64,000 bases of DNA, taken from Jeotgalicoccus nanhaiensis. GTDB lineage: Bacteria; Bacillota; Bacilli; Staphylococcales; Salinicoccaceae. The DNA lies in contig SPPL01000004.1 in the NCBI GenBank assembly GCA_004570955.1, positions 62,001 to 126,000 of the forward strand. Reading direction: 5' to 3'. The notes under the pieces are model-generated. The model was given only the letters and a program-made list of their open reading frames with translations, had not been told where the DNA came from and ran no database searches. This document shows positions 27,611 to 36,842 of this stretch, piece after piece. Positions within the stretch are counted from its first letter, which is position 1; each line of letters opens with the position of its first letter. Both the position numbers and the translations under genes were made by a program.

Positions 27611-27660
27611 AACTAAAAAAACTTCCACTGTCCAAAAGACAGCGGAAGTTTTTTAGTTTT
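27611..27660. terminator. Bidirectional terminator between yhhQ and the ABC permease gene
   Basis: Long symmetrical hairpin with AACTAAAAAAACTTCC on one side and GGAAGTTTTTTAGTT on the other, giving T runs in both directions. Confidence 0.9.
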
Positions 27661-29608
27661 ATATACTTTTTCTAACTATTTTCCGGTAATAACCGAGTGA
27701 CATTAAAGCAAATATTGAATACAGTACCGTGTAGACACCCATTACGATCAGGGTTGGTGTCCACATTTCAATCCCGAAGATAAACCATCCGGATTTAACT
27801 GCAAACAGTGAATGCAGAAGACCGATAACTAAAGGAATACCGAATGAAATAATCATTTTCAGTGCGAGTCCTTTTAGTATTTCCCCCTCTGAGAATCCAA
27901 GTTTGCGCAGCACTTTATAACTGCCTTTTTCTTCTTCGCATTCGTCAATTTGTTTAAAGTATAGAATGCATCCTGATGTCAGCAGGAAGGCAAAGCCGAG
28001 GAAGCCTACTATAAATGCCATCATTCCTGACATCTGTGTCATTTCTTTATAGTCCAGCAGTTTCGAGCTGAATGATGGATGTTCTTCCTTATCCATCATT
28101 TCAAGTACTTCATCATTATCACCGCCGACGATATTAAAGGCATACAATTCCGACGGCATTTCAAATTCTTCGTTTTCTTCAGGCTGGTTGTCAGCGAGTT
28201 CCTGATATACAGCATCATCGATAATGAGTACCGGTAAACCGAATGATAAGTTCGATGGTAAGATGCCATCGCTTGTCGTATCTGTCACTTCAACTGTTCT
28301 ATCAAAATCGGCCCCGTTGGTAAATGTTACAGGATTGCCTTCTTCAAATGACACGAGGATATCAAGTATCGCAAGCGTTCCCGTAGCTTTCGTTTCATTT
28401 TCTGCAACGTCAAATCCTTCAAATTCCTTATCGCTGGCAACAACAATACCTATTTCATTGCTGTCCATTCCGGTCTCTTCACCTTCAGGCAGATCGGTAT
28501 TTTCATCTGTTCTTACTATACTGTAGTGCATAAATGATTTTTCAATTCTGTCAATTTCATAATCGTTATCACTCAGCAGTTTTTCATAGAAGTCCAGATC
28601 TTCGGAATTCTCAACTGTGTAATCATAAGGGGTCGTACTATCGAGCATTTTATCCGTAGAATAGTATGTGATATACGATAATGACATCGCAGTAATACTG
28701 ATAGCCGTTATAACCGCAATCGCTGTCAGCAGAAATGCATTGGAGCGCATTTTAAACATAACACTTGTTACTGACAGTACATCATTCACATTGACGTGGC
28801 CGTTCTTGCTTTTGCGGATCATGTTTAAAATAAATGCGACTGAGTATTTAAAAGTGATATAGGTCCCCGCTATCGTCAGGAATAAGATCCCAACCATATA
28901 AACAGGCAGCATTATCGGATTTTCCATGGCCCGCTCAAACATCGTCTGCGACATATAATAGCCGAGCGCAATCATAGCAATACCGGCGATTCCAAGTACA
29001 ATCGTCATTTTACCAAGCGGTTTGCCGGTACTCTCCGAAGTCTTGTTCAATTTCAGCATCTTAATCAGTGATGAACGTCTTAAGAAAACGTAGTTCTGAA
29101 TCATCAGCACGATAAAGATAAATACAAATACCGCGGCTGTAATCACTACAGCAGTCAATGAGAAGTTCATCTCCACCATCATATCAACACGCATAATTTT
29201 TAAGAGCAGCATCAGGAGCAGTCTCGAAATAAAGAAACCGAGTACAATACCGCCGATCAGACTGCCAAAATATATCAGGAAATTTTCAAGCAGTAAAATT
29301 CTAAATATTTTATTTCTGTTCATGCCGATCAGCTGGAACAGTGCCAGTTCCTTGTGGCGTCTTTTGATAAAAATCATATTCGCAAACATTACAAACAGAA
29401 TGATTATAATAACAACAGTTACTGAACCGACTGAGAATAAAGCTGTCATCGGTGTGCTGCCGGCAATTTCTTCCATCGCTGTCTCATCGAGCGTCAGCGT
29501 TAAGAGCGAGAAAAACAGCGCTACACTGAATACCAGTGCAAATATATACAGCGCGTAATTTTTAAGATTGCGTAAAAAGTTTTTTATGACCAGATTATTC
29601 AGCTTCAT
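27659..29608 (-). CDS. Bce-type ABC transporter permease
   Basis: 649 residues with FtsX-like architecture: one N-terminal helix, three helices near residues 50-180, a large extracellular domain of roughly 200 residues (about 310-500, acidic), and a final helical group near 520-645. This matches BceB/VraG permeases, which remove peptide antibiotics such as bacitracin or cationic peptides from their membrane targets and act as co-sensor with the kinase. ATG 29608 overlaps the end of the ATPase gene. Which peptide is sensed cannot be read from sequence. Confidence 0.88.
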   Translation of the reverse strand: MKLNNLVIKNFLRNLKNYALYIFALVFSVALFFSLLTLTLDETAMEEIAGSTPMTALFSVGSVTVVIIIILFVMFANMIFIKRRHKELALFQLIGMNRNKIFRILLLENFLIYFGSLIGGIVLGFFISRLLLMLLLKIMRVDMMVEMNFSLTAVVITAAVFVFIFIVLMIQNYVFLRRSSLIKMLKLNKTSESTGKPLGKMTIVLGIAGIAMIALGYYMSQTMFERAMENPIMLPVYMVGILFLTIAGTYITFKYSVAFILNMIRKSKNGHVNVNDVLSVTSVMFKMRSNAFLLTAIAVITAISITAMSLSYITYYSTDKMLDSTTPYDYTVENSEDLDFYEKLLSDNDYEIDRIEKSFMHYSIVRTDENTDLPEGEETGMDSNEIGIVVASDKEFEGFDVAENETKATGTLAILDILVSFEEGNPVTFTNGADFDRTVEVTDTTSDGILPSNLSFGLPVLIIDDAVYQELADNQPEENEEFEMPSELYAFNIVGGDNDEVLEMMDKEEHPSFSSKLLDYKEMTQMSGMMAFIVGFLGFAFLLTSGCILYFKQIDECEEEKGSYKVLRKLGFSEGEILKGLALKMIISFGIPLVIGLLHSLFAVKSGWFIFGIEMWTPTLIVMGVYTVLYSIFALMSLGYYRKIVRKSI

Positions 29609-30356
29609 CAACGACACCGCCTAATACACGCTGCGTATCCAGAATTTCACTGTAATACGCATCCTGAGTCATTTCGCCGCGTGACAGGCTCGTATACACT
29701 TGACCGTCTTTCAAGAAAATTACCCGGTGTGAAAAGCTTGCCGCTGTCGGGTCGTGCGTTACCATTAAAATGCTGGTATTTAATGTTTCATTTAACTGCT
29801 GTAATTTTTTTAAGAGGCCGCTTGCGGATTTCGAATCCAGTGCACCCGTCGGTTCATCCGCAAAGATGATTTTCGGCTGGTGGATAAAAGCCCGGGCAGC
29901 ACTTGTACGCTGAGCCTGGCCGCCCGATATCTGTCCCGGATATTTTCCGGCAAGTTCTTTAATGCCGAGTTGCCCAGCTACGCTGTCAAACTGTGCTTCC
30001 GCTTCTTTTTTTGACATAGAACGTATGGACAGCGGCAGCATAATATTTTCTTTGACCGACAGTGTATCGAGAAGATTGTAATCCTGGAAAATAAATCCAA
30101 GATCATTCTTTCTGAAGTCAGCGAGTTTTTTATCTTTTAAAGTCGTGAAATCTACGCCGTCTATATAAATATGGCCGCTTGTTACATTATCGATTGAACT
30201 GAGGACGTTTAAGAGAGTCGTCTTGCCCGAACCCGATGCACCCATAATTGAAACGAATTCACCTTTATTTAAATTAATATCTATACCTTTCAGCACTTCT
30301 GTCCGATTGAATTTATTACCGTAACTTTTTTTAATATCTGTTGCTTTTAACAGCAT
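29595..30356 (-). CDS. Bce-type ABC transporter ATP-binding protein
   Basis: 253 residues with Walker [10 protein letters not shown] near residue 39, signature [14 protein letters not shown] near residue 143, Walker [13 protein letters not shown] and switch His in VTHD. The pattern is the MacB/BceA branch ([20 protein letters not shown]). It forms the motor of the neighbouring permease, with overlapping reading frames. A terminator hairpin separates it from the upstream histidine kinase gene, so it likely has its own inducible promoter, as in B. subtilis bceAB. Confidence 0.93.
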   Translation of the reverse strand: MLLKATDIKKSYGNKFNRTEVLKGIDINLNKGEFVSIMGASGSGKTTLLNVLSSIDNVTSGHIYIDGVDFTTLKDKKLADFRKNDLGFIFQDYNLLDTLSVKENIMLPLSIRSMSKKEAEAQFDSVAGQLGIKELAGKYPGQISGGQAQRTSAARAFIHQPKIIFADEPTGALDSKSASGLLKKLQQLNETLNTSILMVTHDPTAASFSHRVIFLKDGQVYTSLSRGEMTQDAYYSEILDTQRVLGGVVDEAE

Positions 30357-30429
30357 AAGAACGCCTCCTGTTTCATTGGTTAACTTCAGTTTATACTGTT
30401 TTTATTGCTTAATCGTTTGATTCAGCGAA

Positions 30430-30470
30430 CAAAAAACACTATAAAGTGACATTTTCGTCACTTCATAGTG
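30430..30470 (-). terminator. Terminator between kinase and transporter genes
   Basis: CACTATGAAGTGAC pairs with GTCACTTTATAGTG on the minus strand, followed by six T residues. The stem starts inside the last codons of the kinase gene. Confidence 0.85.
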
Positions 30471-31450
30471 ATTTTACTGAATTCATTCGCCTCGCTGAAC
30501 GTTAAAGTTACCGTTGTATATTCACCGTAGACAGACTCAATATCTATATAAATACCCAGCACGTCGCACACTTCTTTCGTTAAATAGAGGCCCATGCCGG
30601 TGGACTGTTCATCGTCATGATTGCTCGTCGAAGTGAAGCCCGCTTCGAATATGCGTCCTGCATCTTTTTCTTTAATTCCTCTGCCGTAATCCGTTACAGT
30701 TAAAATCATCCGGGCTTCTATCATTTGTCCTTTTATAACAATATCATTATCTTCCGAATACTTGACTGCGTTCGTAATAAGCTGGTCGATGACAAACTGC
30801 ATCCATTTTCTGTCTGTATGGACGGCTCTTTCATGGAGATGAATATCAAAACCGATATTCTTCCGCATACATATATCCCTCAGTTTTTTTATGGAAACGT
30901 TTAAAAGTTTCTCAAGATTAATTTCTTCTATATATAAATCATTTTTAATATTCGGCAGACGTTTTAAGTACAGCACCTCGTTCAGCATGCTGTTGAGCCG
31001 GGTCCATTCCACAGCCAGTTTCTCCCTCTCTTTCACGTCCAAATCATCAATCATCAGCTTCATCGTCGTCACCGGCATTTTCATGTCATGTATAAAGCGA
31101 GTCAGCTCATCCAGATTTTCACGTGTTTTCTGCGATTCCCGGTCGAGCTCATGCTGGTGAATCATTCTCATCTCATTGAGTTTGCCGTAGATTATACGCT
31201 GCTGCGGAGTATTTCCTTCCGTCATCCCTGCAGCATCCTCCAGTGATTCGAGCTTTTGAAACTCATTATTGAACTGTCTCTTTCTAAGCAAGTCCCACAG
31301 AATATATGCCGCAAAAATCAGCAGATTGAAGCAAAAAATGTAGGTCACAGCAACATTCGGTATGCTGTTATCCACATAGCCGATAAACAGAATCACCGCG
31401 TTAAAACTCATAAACAGCAGGAAGACAGGAATGTTTTCTTTAAAATACAT
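30458..31450 (-). CDS. Intramembrane-sensing histidine kinase, BceS/GraS type
   Basis: 330 residues. Two closely spaced N-terminal helices with almost no outside loop identify the intramembrane-sensing class that relies on its ABC partner. The phospho-acceptor His is in FIHDMKMPVTTMK near residue 117, N box in QLITNAVKYS, G boxes in DYGRGIKEKD and GMGLYL. The ATG at 31450 is spaced nine bases from AAAGGAG; an ATG two codons earlier abuts the regulator stop codon. Pairs with the OmpR regulator gene directly upstream. Confidence 0.9.
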   Translation of the reverse strand: MYFKENIPVFLLFMSFNAVILFIGYVDNSIPNVAVTYIFCFNLLIFAAYILWDLLRKRQFNNEFQKLESLEDAAGMTEGNTPQQRIIYGKLNEMRMIHQHELDRESQKTRENLDELTRFIHDMKMPVTTMKLMIDDLDVKEREKLAVEWTRLNSMLNEVLYLKRLPNIKNDLYIEEINLEKLLNVSIKKLRDICMRKNIGFDIHLHERAVHTDRKWMQFVIDQLITNAVKYSEDNDIVIKGQMIEARMILTVTDYGRGIKEKDAGRIFEAGFTSTSNHDDEQSTGMGLYLTKEVCDVLGIYIDIESVYGEYTTVTLTFSEANEFSKITMK

Positions 31451-31456
31451 AACCAT

Positions 31457-32131
31457 CTACTCCTTTAAAATATAACCGATACCGGTTTTTGTCAGTATCG
31501 CATCCGACAGACCGACGGATTCAAGTTTTTTACGCAGTCTGTTGACATTGACTGTCAGAGTATTATCACTGATAAACTTTGAATCTTCCCACAGCGACTC
31601 GATAATTTCTTTACGTGATACCGTATCCCCGGTATTTTGCGATAAAATCGACAAAATATATGATTCATTTTTTGTCAGTTCCAAAGTTTCATTATTTACT
31701 GTGACCGTCAGTTTTTTAAAATCGAATACCGCATCTCTGAATTTAAATATATCAATTTCCTTATGCTGATATTCATACGTTCTCCTTAAGAGCGCCTGTA
31801 CTTTCGCATTCAGCACTTCAAAGTTAAACGGCTTCTGCACGTAATCGTCCGCCCCCATCTGCATGCTCATCACCATGTCTGCCGGGTGATCTCTTGAAGA
31901 GAGAAAGATAATCGGGACGCTGGAGACATTCCTGATCATGCGGCACCAGTAGAATCCGTCGTACTTCGGCAGTGTAATATCAACGATAACGAGTTCCGGA
32001 TTATACCGGATAAAATCGTTCATCACATCATTAAAATCCGTCACGCCGTAGGCGTCAATATCCCACTCTTTAAAACGCGCTGCTAGTTCATCCATCAGTA
32101 CCGGATCGTCTTCAATTATAAGTAATTTCAT
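31457..32131 (-). CDS. OmpR-family response regulator, BceR/GraR type
   Basis: 224 residues: receiver domain with EDD near residue 7, phospho-acceptor Asp51 in VIVDITLP, conserved Lys in VQKPF near residue 103, then a winged-helix DNA-binding domain (about 130-224, ending VNRLRKKL and GIGYIL). It should activate the bceAB-like genes downstream when peptide antibiotics are present. It follows the DUF418 gene by eleven bases and precedes the kinase gene with no gap. Confidence 0.92.
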   Translation of the reverse strand: MKLLIIEDDPVLMDELAARFKEWDIDAYGVTDFNDVMNDFIRYNPELVIVDITLPKYDGFYWCRMIRNVSSVPIIFLSSRDHPADMVMSMQMGADDYVQKPFNFEVLNAKVQALLRRTYEYQHKEIDIFKFRDAVFDFKKLTVTVNNETLELTKNESYILSILSQNTGDTVSRKEIIESLWEDSKFISDNTLTVNVNRLRKKLESVGLSDAILTKTGIGYILKE

Positions 32132-32142
32132 TTAAAAACTCC

Positions 32143-33348
32143 TTACCGTTTTCTAAGAGGCATTATTTTTAAATAGGTAAAGCTGCGCCAGAGCCATTCG
32201 AGCGGACCGTAGCTGAAGTACTTCATCCAGAAATGGCTCAGTAGCAGCTGCAGGATAAAGACCCCAAGTGCAATCGGTATAAACCATACCGCATTAACGC
32301 TGTTAAACAGCCCGAACACATAAAATATTACAAGCATAATAACAGTCTGGCCGATATAGTTCGTCAGCGCCATCTGGCCAACCGGTTGGAGCAGACTGAC
32401 CAGTTTCGGCAGCTTCAGTAAAATTAATGCAAGTGCCGCAATGTAGCCGAGTGACATGAGCGGTCCGCCGATGGTGCTGGACAGCTGGGCCAGCTGAACA
32501 AATACATCATCGTGTGACTGATACGTTGTTAAATAGCCTGTAAATATTTTCACCGGTAAGCCGATGCCAATGCCGATAACTGCAACTTTTTTTAATAGTC
32601 CGAGAGACTTGCGCAAGTTATTAAAATAACCTTTCTGTCCCGCATACAGACCAAGTAAAAACATTGCCAGTACATTTGGAATTACAAAAATCGCACCGGC
32701 AGCGGATAAGCCGAGAATTATTGCATTCATACTGACGAGGTCGCCGTAGGAGCCGTTTAAAATTGTCTCCGTCATGTGCAGTGAAAAGACAAAACCTTCC
32801 GTCTCAAGACCTGTGCCTGAATTGTACATCTCCATCATATAGGCCGCTATAGCACTTAAAATAATCATAATTGTCATAATAACGAGCAGGCTTACTGCAA
32901 TAATTAAATTCACTTTCGGCTTGAATTTATAAAACAGAAGCAGTAATAAGCCTGTAATTGCATACGTCCATAAAATATCTCCGTACCATAATAAAATTCC
33001 ATGCAGCAGACCAAAAATTAAAAGCAAGCCGATTCTTCTTAAAAACAATGCTGAAGTCGACTGCTTTTTCTTTTCAGCACGCGATAAAAATATGTAAAAA
33101 CCAAGACCGAATAAAAATGAAAACATTGTGTAAAAATTAGCCGTGACGAACGTATTAATAAAAAACAGTGATAATTCATTCCAGAAACCGGTATAAATTT
33201 CACTTCGTGTTCCTGAAAAACTGTCATCAATATCCGGGCCCGCAAACGACATAATATTCATCATCAGTATGCCGAGCAGCGCAAATCCGCGGATGCCGTC
33301 AATTTCAAAAATTCTTTTGTTAAACTCTATCGGATTATTGTCTCCCAT
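32143..33348 (-). CDS. DUF418 (YeiB-type) membrane protein
   Basis: 401 residues with about ten membrane helices. Typical DUF418 features are the opening RIFEIDGIRGFALLGILMMNIMSFA, given here as RGFALLGILMMN, and the C-terminal DUF418 part with GQMALTNYIGQT near residue 325 and GPLEWLWRSFTY near residue 380. Function is not established; members resemble acyltransferase-3 proteins. It heads an operon with the Bce-type two-component genes, which hints at a role in envelope response to antimicrobial peptides, but that is inference. Confidence 0.82.
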   Translation of the reverse strand: MGDNNPIEFNKRIFEIDGIRGFALLGILMMNIMSFAGPDIDDSFSGTRSEIYTGFWNELSLFFINTFVTANFYTMFSFLFGLGFYIFLSRAEKKKQSTSALFLRRIGLLLIFGLLHGILLWYGDILWTYAITGLLLLLFYKFKPKVNLIIAVSLLVIMTIMIILSAIAAYMMEMYNSGTGLETEGFVFSLHMTETILNGSYGDLVSMNAIILGLSAAGAIFVIPNVLAMFLLGLYAGQKGYFNNLRKSLGLLKKVAVIGIGIGLPVKIFTGYLTTYQSHDDVFVQLAQLSSTIGGPLMSLGYIAALALILLKLPKLVSLLQPVGQMALTNYIGQTVIMLVIFYVFGLFNSVNAVWFIPIALGVFILQLLLSHFWMKYFSYGPLEWLWRSFTYLKIMPLRKR

Positions 33349-33438
33349 AATTCACCCTCCATTTACAGTAAGTATACTTGTAACAAGAAAAAATTAAAAC
33401 AGAAGCCGGATTAGAAGGCAGAATATAAGAACGGCCGC

Positions 33439-33473
33439 AAAAAAACCCGGAAATCTTAATTAAGATTTCCGGG
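33439..33473 (-). terminator. Terminator of the 89-residue membrane protein gene
   Basis: CCCGGAAATCTTAA and its complement form a near-perfect stem, followed by seven T residues on the minus strand. Confidence 0.9.
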
Positions 33474-33480
33474 CACCGTA

Positions 33481-33750
33481 TTAGAACTGCATAAATGCTG
33501 GCGGCTCACCTGTAATGTATGAATATATATAATAGAAACAAATACCGAGCACCGGTACCACTATTACTACAAATAAAAACAGTTTTAAAAACTTAGTCAG
33601 TATTTTATATAAAATCATGATGCCGATAATGATCAGTGCACCATACAGTATGTTCTGCCATGTATAATCCAGTATATAAATCCCTGTATAATTAATAACA
33701 AAAATCGATGCGACGCTGGCTAAGACTATCATAACTAAACGCATTAACAC
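33481..33750 (-). CDS. Uncharacterised membrane protein, 89 residues
   Basis: Not recognised. Three hydrophobic segments (about 5-22, 32-50, 55-77) separated by short polar turns, ending with a short outside or inside tail GEPPAFMQF. A GTG at 33750 is placed eight bases after GAGGGAG; an ATG two codons later is possible. It lies between an MFS gene and DUF418, on the same strand, with its own terminator. Confidence 0.68.
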   Translation of the reverse strand: MLMRLVMIVLASVASIFVINYTGIYILDYTWQNILYGALIIIGIMILYKILTKFLKLFLFVVIVVPVLGICFYYIYSYITGEPPAFMQF

Positions 33751-33810
33751 ATTAACCGCTCCCTCTTATCGTTATTTAATTATAATGGATTTACTTTATT
33801 ATTCAAGAAT

Positions 33811-34953
33811 TTACACAGTCTGCGGTTTAATTTGTGTTGCAGCAATCAGTCCGCAAAGTACAATAACAAATCCAAGCCACGGACCGTAGCTGATGTCGAA
33901 GTTGCTGATAAACAGCCCTCCGATTACAGCACCGACACCGATTCCGAGGTTAAGTGCCGACATATTCCAGCTGAACACGTTCGAGCTTGAACCTTCAACA
34001 TTTTCAACAAGTCCGCCTTGTACCGCAGGTGATGTCGCCCACTGGAAAAGACTCCAGGCAAACATATTGATATAGAACAGGACCGGCGTGCCGTAAAGAA
34101 ACGGCATTACTGCGAGACTAACAAGGAAGAGAGACATCATAATCATCACGGTTTTCTTCGGACCGATTTTATCGATTAAATTACCGCCGAGATATGTTCC
34201 TGTCATACCGCCGATACCGGTAATTAACAGAGCGAATGAAACATTTTCAAGAGTAAATCCGTGTGATGTCATAAGCGGCGAAATATAGCCGAGAATAATA
34301 TAGTTTCCGATTAAAACCGCAAGTGTCACTGTAATATACAGCGCCACATTCTTTTTAGATTTAATTCTGCTCTTCTGCACACCTGCAGGAGTGTCATCAG
34401 CGAGAGCTTCCGGACGGACGAAAAACAGCACGCCGAGCCCGACTAAGATGGCGAGCACAATAACGATGCCGAAGATAACTCTCCAGCCGAACTGCGCACC
34501 GATAATCGTGCCGATCGGTATACCGAACACGTTTGCCGCACTGAATCCCATGTAAACAAGTGCAAGCATTTTCCCTCGGATATGCGGTTCCGAAAGCACT
34601 ACTGTCATATCAAGTATTTTTACGATAAATACTGCAGCAGCCATGGCTGTAATCACACGGCCGAGTGATAATGTTAAAAATGAGTCAGCCAGACCGAACA
34701 CAATATTACCTACAATGAATACTGCCAATGAGAGCAGCACAACAATTTTCGGTGATATATTTTCAGTCAGGCGTATTAACAGCGGCCCAAACAAAGCAAA
34801 GCTGACCGCATATACGGTAATCAGCTGACCTGTTAAAGCATGGCTGATTCCGAGGTCATTACTCATCAGCTCCAAAATTCCGGAAACGATTAATTCCATC
34901 ATTCCGAGCAGGAATATTCCTACTGTAAAGGTAACGATTAACTTTTTATTCAT
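33811..34953 (-). CDS. MFS transporter, drug/arabinose efflux type
   Basis: 380 residues with twelve predicted helices. The family loop between helices 2 and 3 appears as PLLIRLTENISPKIV and the second half repeats it as GNLIDKIGPKKTVM. It resembles the DHA1 branch (AraJ/PbuE/YdhP-like proton antiporters). ATG 34953 lies eight bases behind GTGGGG; a longer frame is not supported. Substrate unknown. It diverges from a lipoprotein gene. Confidence 0.82.
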   Translation of the reverse strand: MNKKLIVTFTVGIFLLGMMELIVSGILELMSNDLGISHALTGQLITVYAVSFALFGPLLIRLTENISPKIVVLLSLAVFIVGNIVFGLADSFLTLSLGRVITAMAAAVFIVKILDMTVVLSEPHIRGKMLALVYMGFSAANVFGIPIGTIIGAQFGWRVIFGIVIVLAILVGLGVLFFVRPEALADDTPAGVQKSRIKSKKNVALYITVTLAVLIGNYIILGYISPLMTSHGFTLENVSFALLITGIGGMTGTYLGGNLIDKIGPKKTVMIMMSLFLVSLAVMPFLYGTPVLFYINMFAWSLFQWATSPAVQGGLVENVEGSSSNVFSWNMSALNLGIGVGAVIGGLFISNFDISYGPWLGFVIVLCGLIAATQIKPQTV

Positions 34954-35068
34954 ATGTTTTCCCCACATTTAATATAATATAGTTTAAAAAGGCAACCTGA
35001 TTATTATACAATAAAGTATAAACGTTTCAAATGTCTTTTTGTGTTTAACTAATTTATGAGGTGTAAAT

Positions 35069-35560
35069 ATGAGGAAAATAATGTTTTTAGTGCCATTTAT
35101 CGTACTGTTCCTCGGTGCGTGCAGCAGTGAATCTAAAGAAAACTATACACAGATGCTTGGGGCTTTTGAACGTAATGACAGTGAGCTTAATACGATGCTC
35201 GATGAAACAGCACAAAATATCAGCAGTGATTCGAACCGGGAAAAAGCTCTGCAAAATATAAATGAAGATATTATTCCAAGGATTAGCGACTTCCGCCAGA
35301 CGGTCTCCAATTACACGCTCTCTGATGAAAATCATATCGAAGTTCAGGAAGCGATGATTGATTATTTAAATGAGGTTGAAGATTTAATGGGATTATACTC
35401 TAATTTCAATGAAGAGTTCTTTTTCGTTAATCCCCTCGGCGACGAGTCCATTGACGGAACTTTAAATGAAGAAATGGATAAAATAAGCGAGCAGGAAGAC
35501 GCTATGCAAGCAGCAAGAACCCATGTCCATGAACTCATCGGAGAAAACGAAGAGGAATAA
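35069..35560 (+). CDS. Lipoprotein of unknown function
   Basis: 163 residues with a type II signal peptide: basic start, hydrophobic core and lipobox FLGAC with the modified Cys near residue 18. The mature part is acidic and almost entirely helical (EKALQNINEDIIPRISDFRQ and VQEAMIDYLNEVEDLMGLYS), similar in style to YkyA-like cell-wall lipoproteins, though I cannot assign it firmly. It should be anchored on the outer face of the membrane. It ends twelve bases before a palindromic element. Confidence 0.78.
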   Translation: MRKIMFLVPFIVLFLGACSSESKENYTQMLGAFERNDSELNTMLDETAQNISSDSNREKALQNINEDIIPRISDFRQTVSNYTLSDENHIEVQEAMIDYLNEVEDLMGLYSNFNEEFFFVNPLGDESIDGTLNEEMDKISEQEDAMQAARTHVHELIGENEEE

Positions 35561-35571
35561 TATACAAAATC

Positions 35572-35743
35572 GAGGCTCGGACATCAATGTCTCTAGAACA
35601 AATAATCCGTACGTCAGCTTTCCCGGGGCATCAGCGTAAGCCTGTAGTCTTACACTGATGCTATTCCCCAAGGAGTCTAACGTACGGATTTTATTTATAT
35701 TTCATTAAAAATACTACCTTCTATGGGCTTTTGTCCCAGCCTC
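35572..35743. mobile_element. MITE-like nested palindromic element
   Basis: Three inverted repeats are nested. Ends: GAGGCTCGGACA at 35572 against TGTCCCAGCCTC ending at 35743, one mismatch. Middle: AATCCGTACG against CGTACGGATT. Core: GCATCAGCGTAAG against CTTACACTGATGC, inside GGGG and CCCC. The whole 172 bases can fold into one long stem. The outer GGCTGGGACA sequence recalls dispersed palindromes seen in staphylococcal genomes; this is recollection, not a search result. It has no coding capacity and lies exactly between two convergent genes, perhaps acting as their terminator. Confidence 0.6.
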
Positions 35744-35746
35744 TTT

Positions 35747-36694
35747 TTAACAAAAACGTTCCACAAAGTTGCGTGAAGCGATTCTTTCTGTAAGTTCCTC
35801 GCCGTATTTTGAACGTAAAGCTTCTATTAAATTACCGTATTCAGAAGCATCTTCCAAGCCTTCTACAAATTCAGTGATACCATCAAAATCAGAACCGAGA
35901 CCAATATTTTCTTCTCCGCCGAGCTCGATAATTTTATCGACATGTCTTAACAGATCTTCCAGAGTCACTTTTCCTTCTCCGATAAATGGCGGACAGAAAA
36001 CGATATTAATCATGCCGCCTTTTTTAATAAGTTTAATAATCTGCTCGTCGTGCAGATTTCTCGCATGATTATGAATGCTCCAGGCATTGGAGTGGCTCGC
36101 AAATACATATTTCCCATGTTCAATTACATCTTCAAAGCCGTGAACATTCAAATGACTGACATCGATTAAGACATTATGCTTGTTACATTCTTCAACCACT
36201 TTGAATCCGAATTCACTTAATCCCGTACCGCGTGTTTCTCCTACTCCGTCCGCTGCCAGGTTGCCGTTATTCCATACAAGTCCCACTGACAGAACACCCA
36301 ATCTGAATAAGGTGCGCAGTTTCATTAAATCATTACCGAAAGCATCAGAGCCTTCCAGTGTCAGCACTGCGCCGTATTCATGATTTTTTAAAGTTTTGAT
36401 ATCCGACAGCTGTTTAATATGCACCATATTGTCCATCGTCAGCACTTCTTCGTAAAACGCATCAATTTGTTCGAGTGCATGCTGCCATTTTTCATTATCA
36501 GGTATGCCGGGAGAAATGAATATTGCGTAAAACTGCACTTTCACCTGTCCTTCAATTCTCCGCTCCATGTTCGTATCAAGTTCGTTCGAATTTAAATAAT
36601 TCAACGTTCTGTTCTTTTGAAAATACCCGTGAGCCGCTCTTGCATCGCCTTGTAATTTCAACAGTGCATCACAATGTGTATCAATAATATTCAT
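35747..36694 (-). CDS. Membrane dipeptidase, peptidase family M19
   Basis: Zinc dipeptidase of 315 residues related to renal dipeptidase. Metal-binding HxD is in IIDTHCDALLKL at the start, bridging Glu in TLEGSDAFG near residue 113, and the later histidines in DVSHLNVHG and FASHSNAWS. It cleaves dipeptides, including D-containing ones, and in bacteria it is generally cytoplasmic. The ATG at 36694 follows GGGGAGA. A consensus cre lies in its upstream region, so CcpA control is likely. Confidence 0.9.
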   Translation of the reverse strand: MNIIDTHCDALLKLQGDARAAHGYFQKNRTLNYLNSNELDTNMERRIEGQVKVQFYAIFISPGIPDNEKWQHALEQIDAFYEEVLTMDNMVHIKQLSDIKTLKNHEYGAVLTLEGSDAFGNDLMKLRTLFRLGVLSVGLVWNNGNLAADGVGETRGTGLSEFGFKVVEECNKHNVLIDVSHLNVHGFEDVIEHGKYVFASHSNAWSIHNHARNLHDEQIIKLIKKGGMINIVFCPPFIGEGKVTLEDLLRHVDKIIELGGEENIGLGSDFDGITEFVEGLEDASEYGNLIEALRSKYGEELTERIASRNFVERFC

Positions 36695-36745
36695 AATTAT
36701 CTCCCCTTTTCTCTCTATGTCCATTATAATAGAATTAAATACATA

Positions 36746-36759
36746 TGAAAACGTTTTCT
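36746..36759. promoter_or_regulatory. Consensus palindromic cre between M19 dipeptidase and yjiH
   Basis: TGAAAACGTTTTCT fits the CcpA consensus TGWAARCGYTWNCW at all positions and is nearly a perfect palindrome. It lies 52 bases from the dipeptidase start and 84 from the yjiH start. Confidence 0.85.
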
Positions 36760-36842
36760 ACTTTACTATTATTCATTTTATTGTATAATTATTTAGTACA
36801 TTAATGAAATTACTTAAATTACTAATAAAAAGAGGGTATGCT

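Noticed and set aside
35001-35040. Third consensus cre between the MFS and lipoprotein genes
   Set aside because: TATAAACGTTTCAA lacks the required G at the second position; too weak to list as a site.
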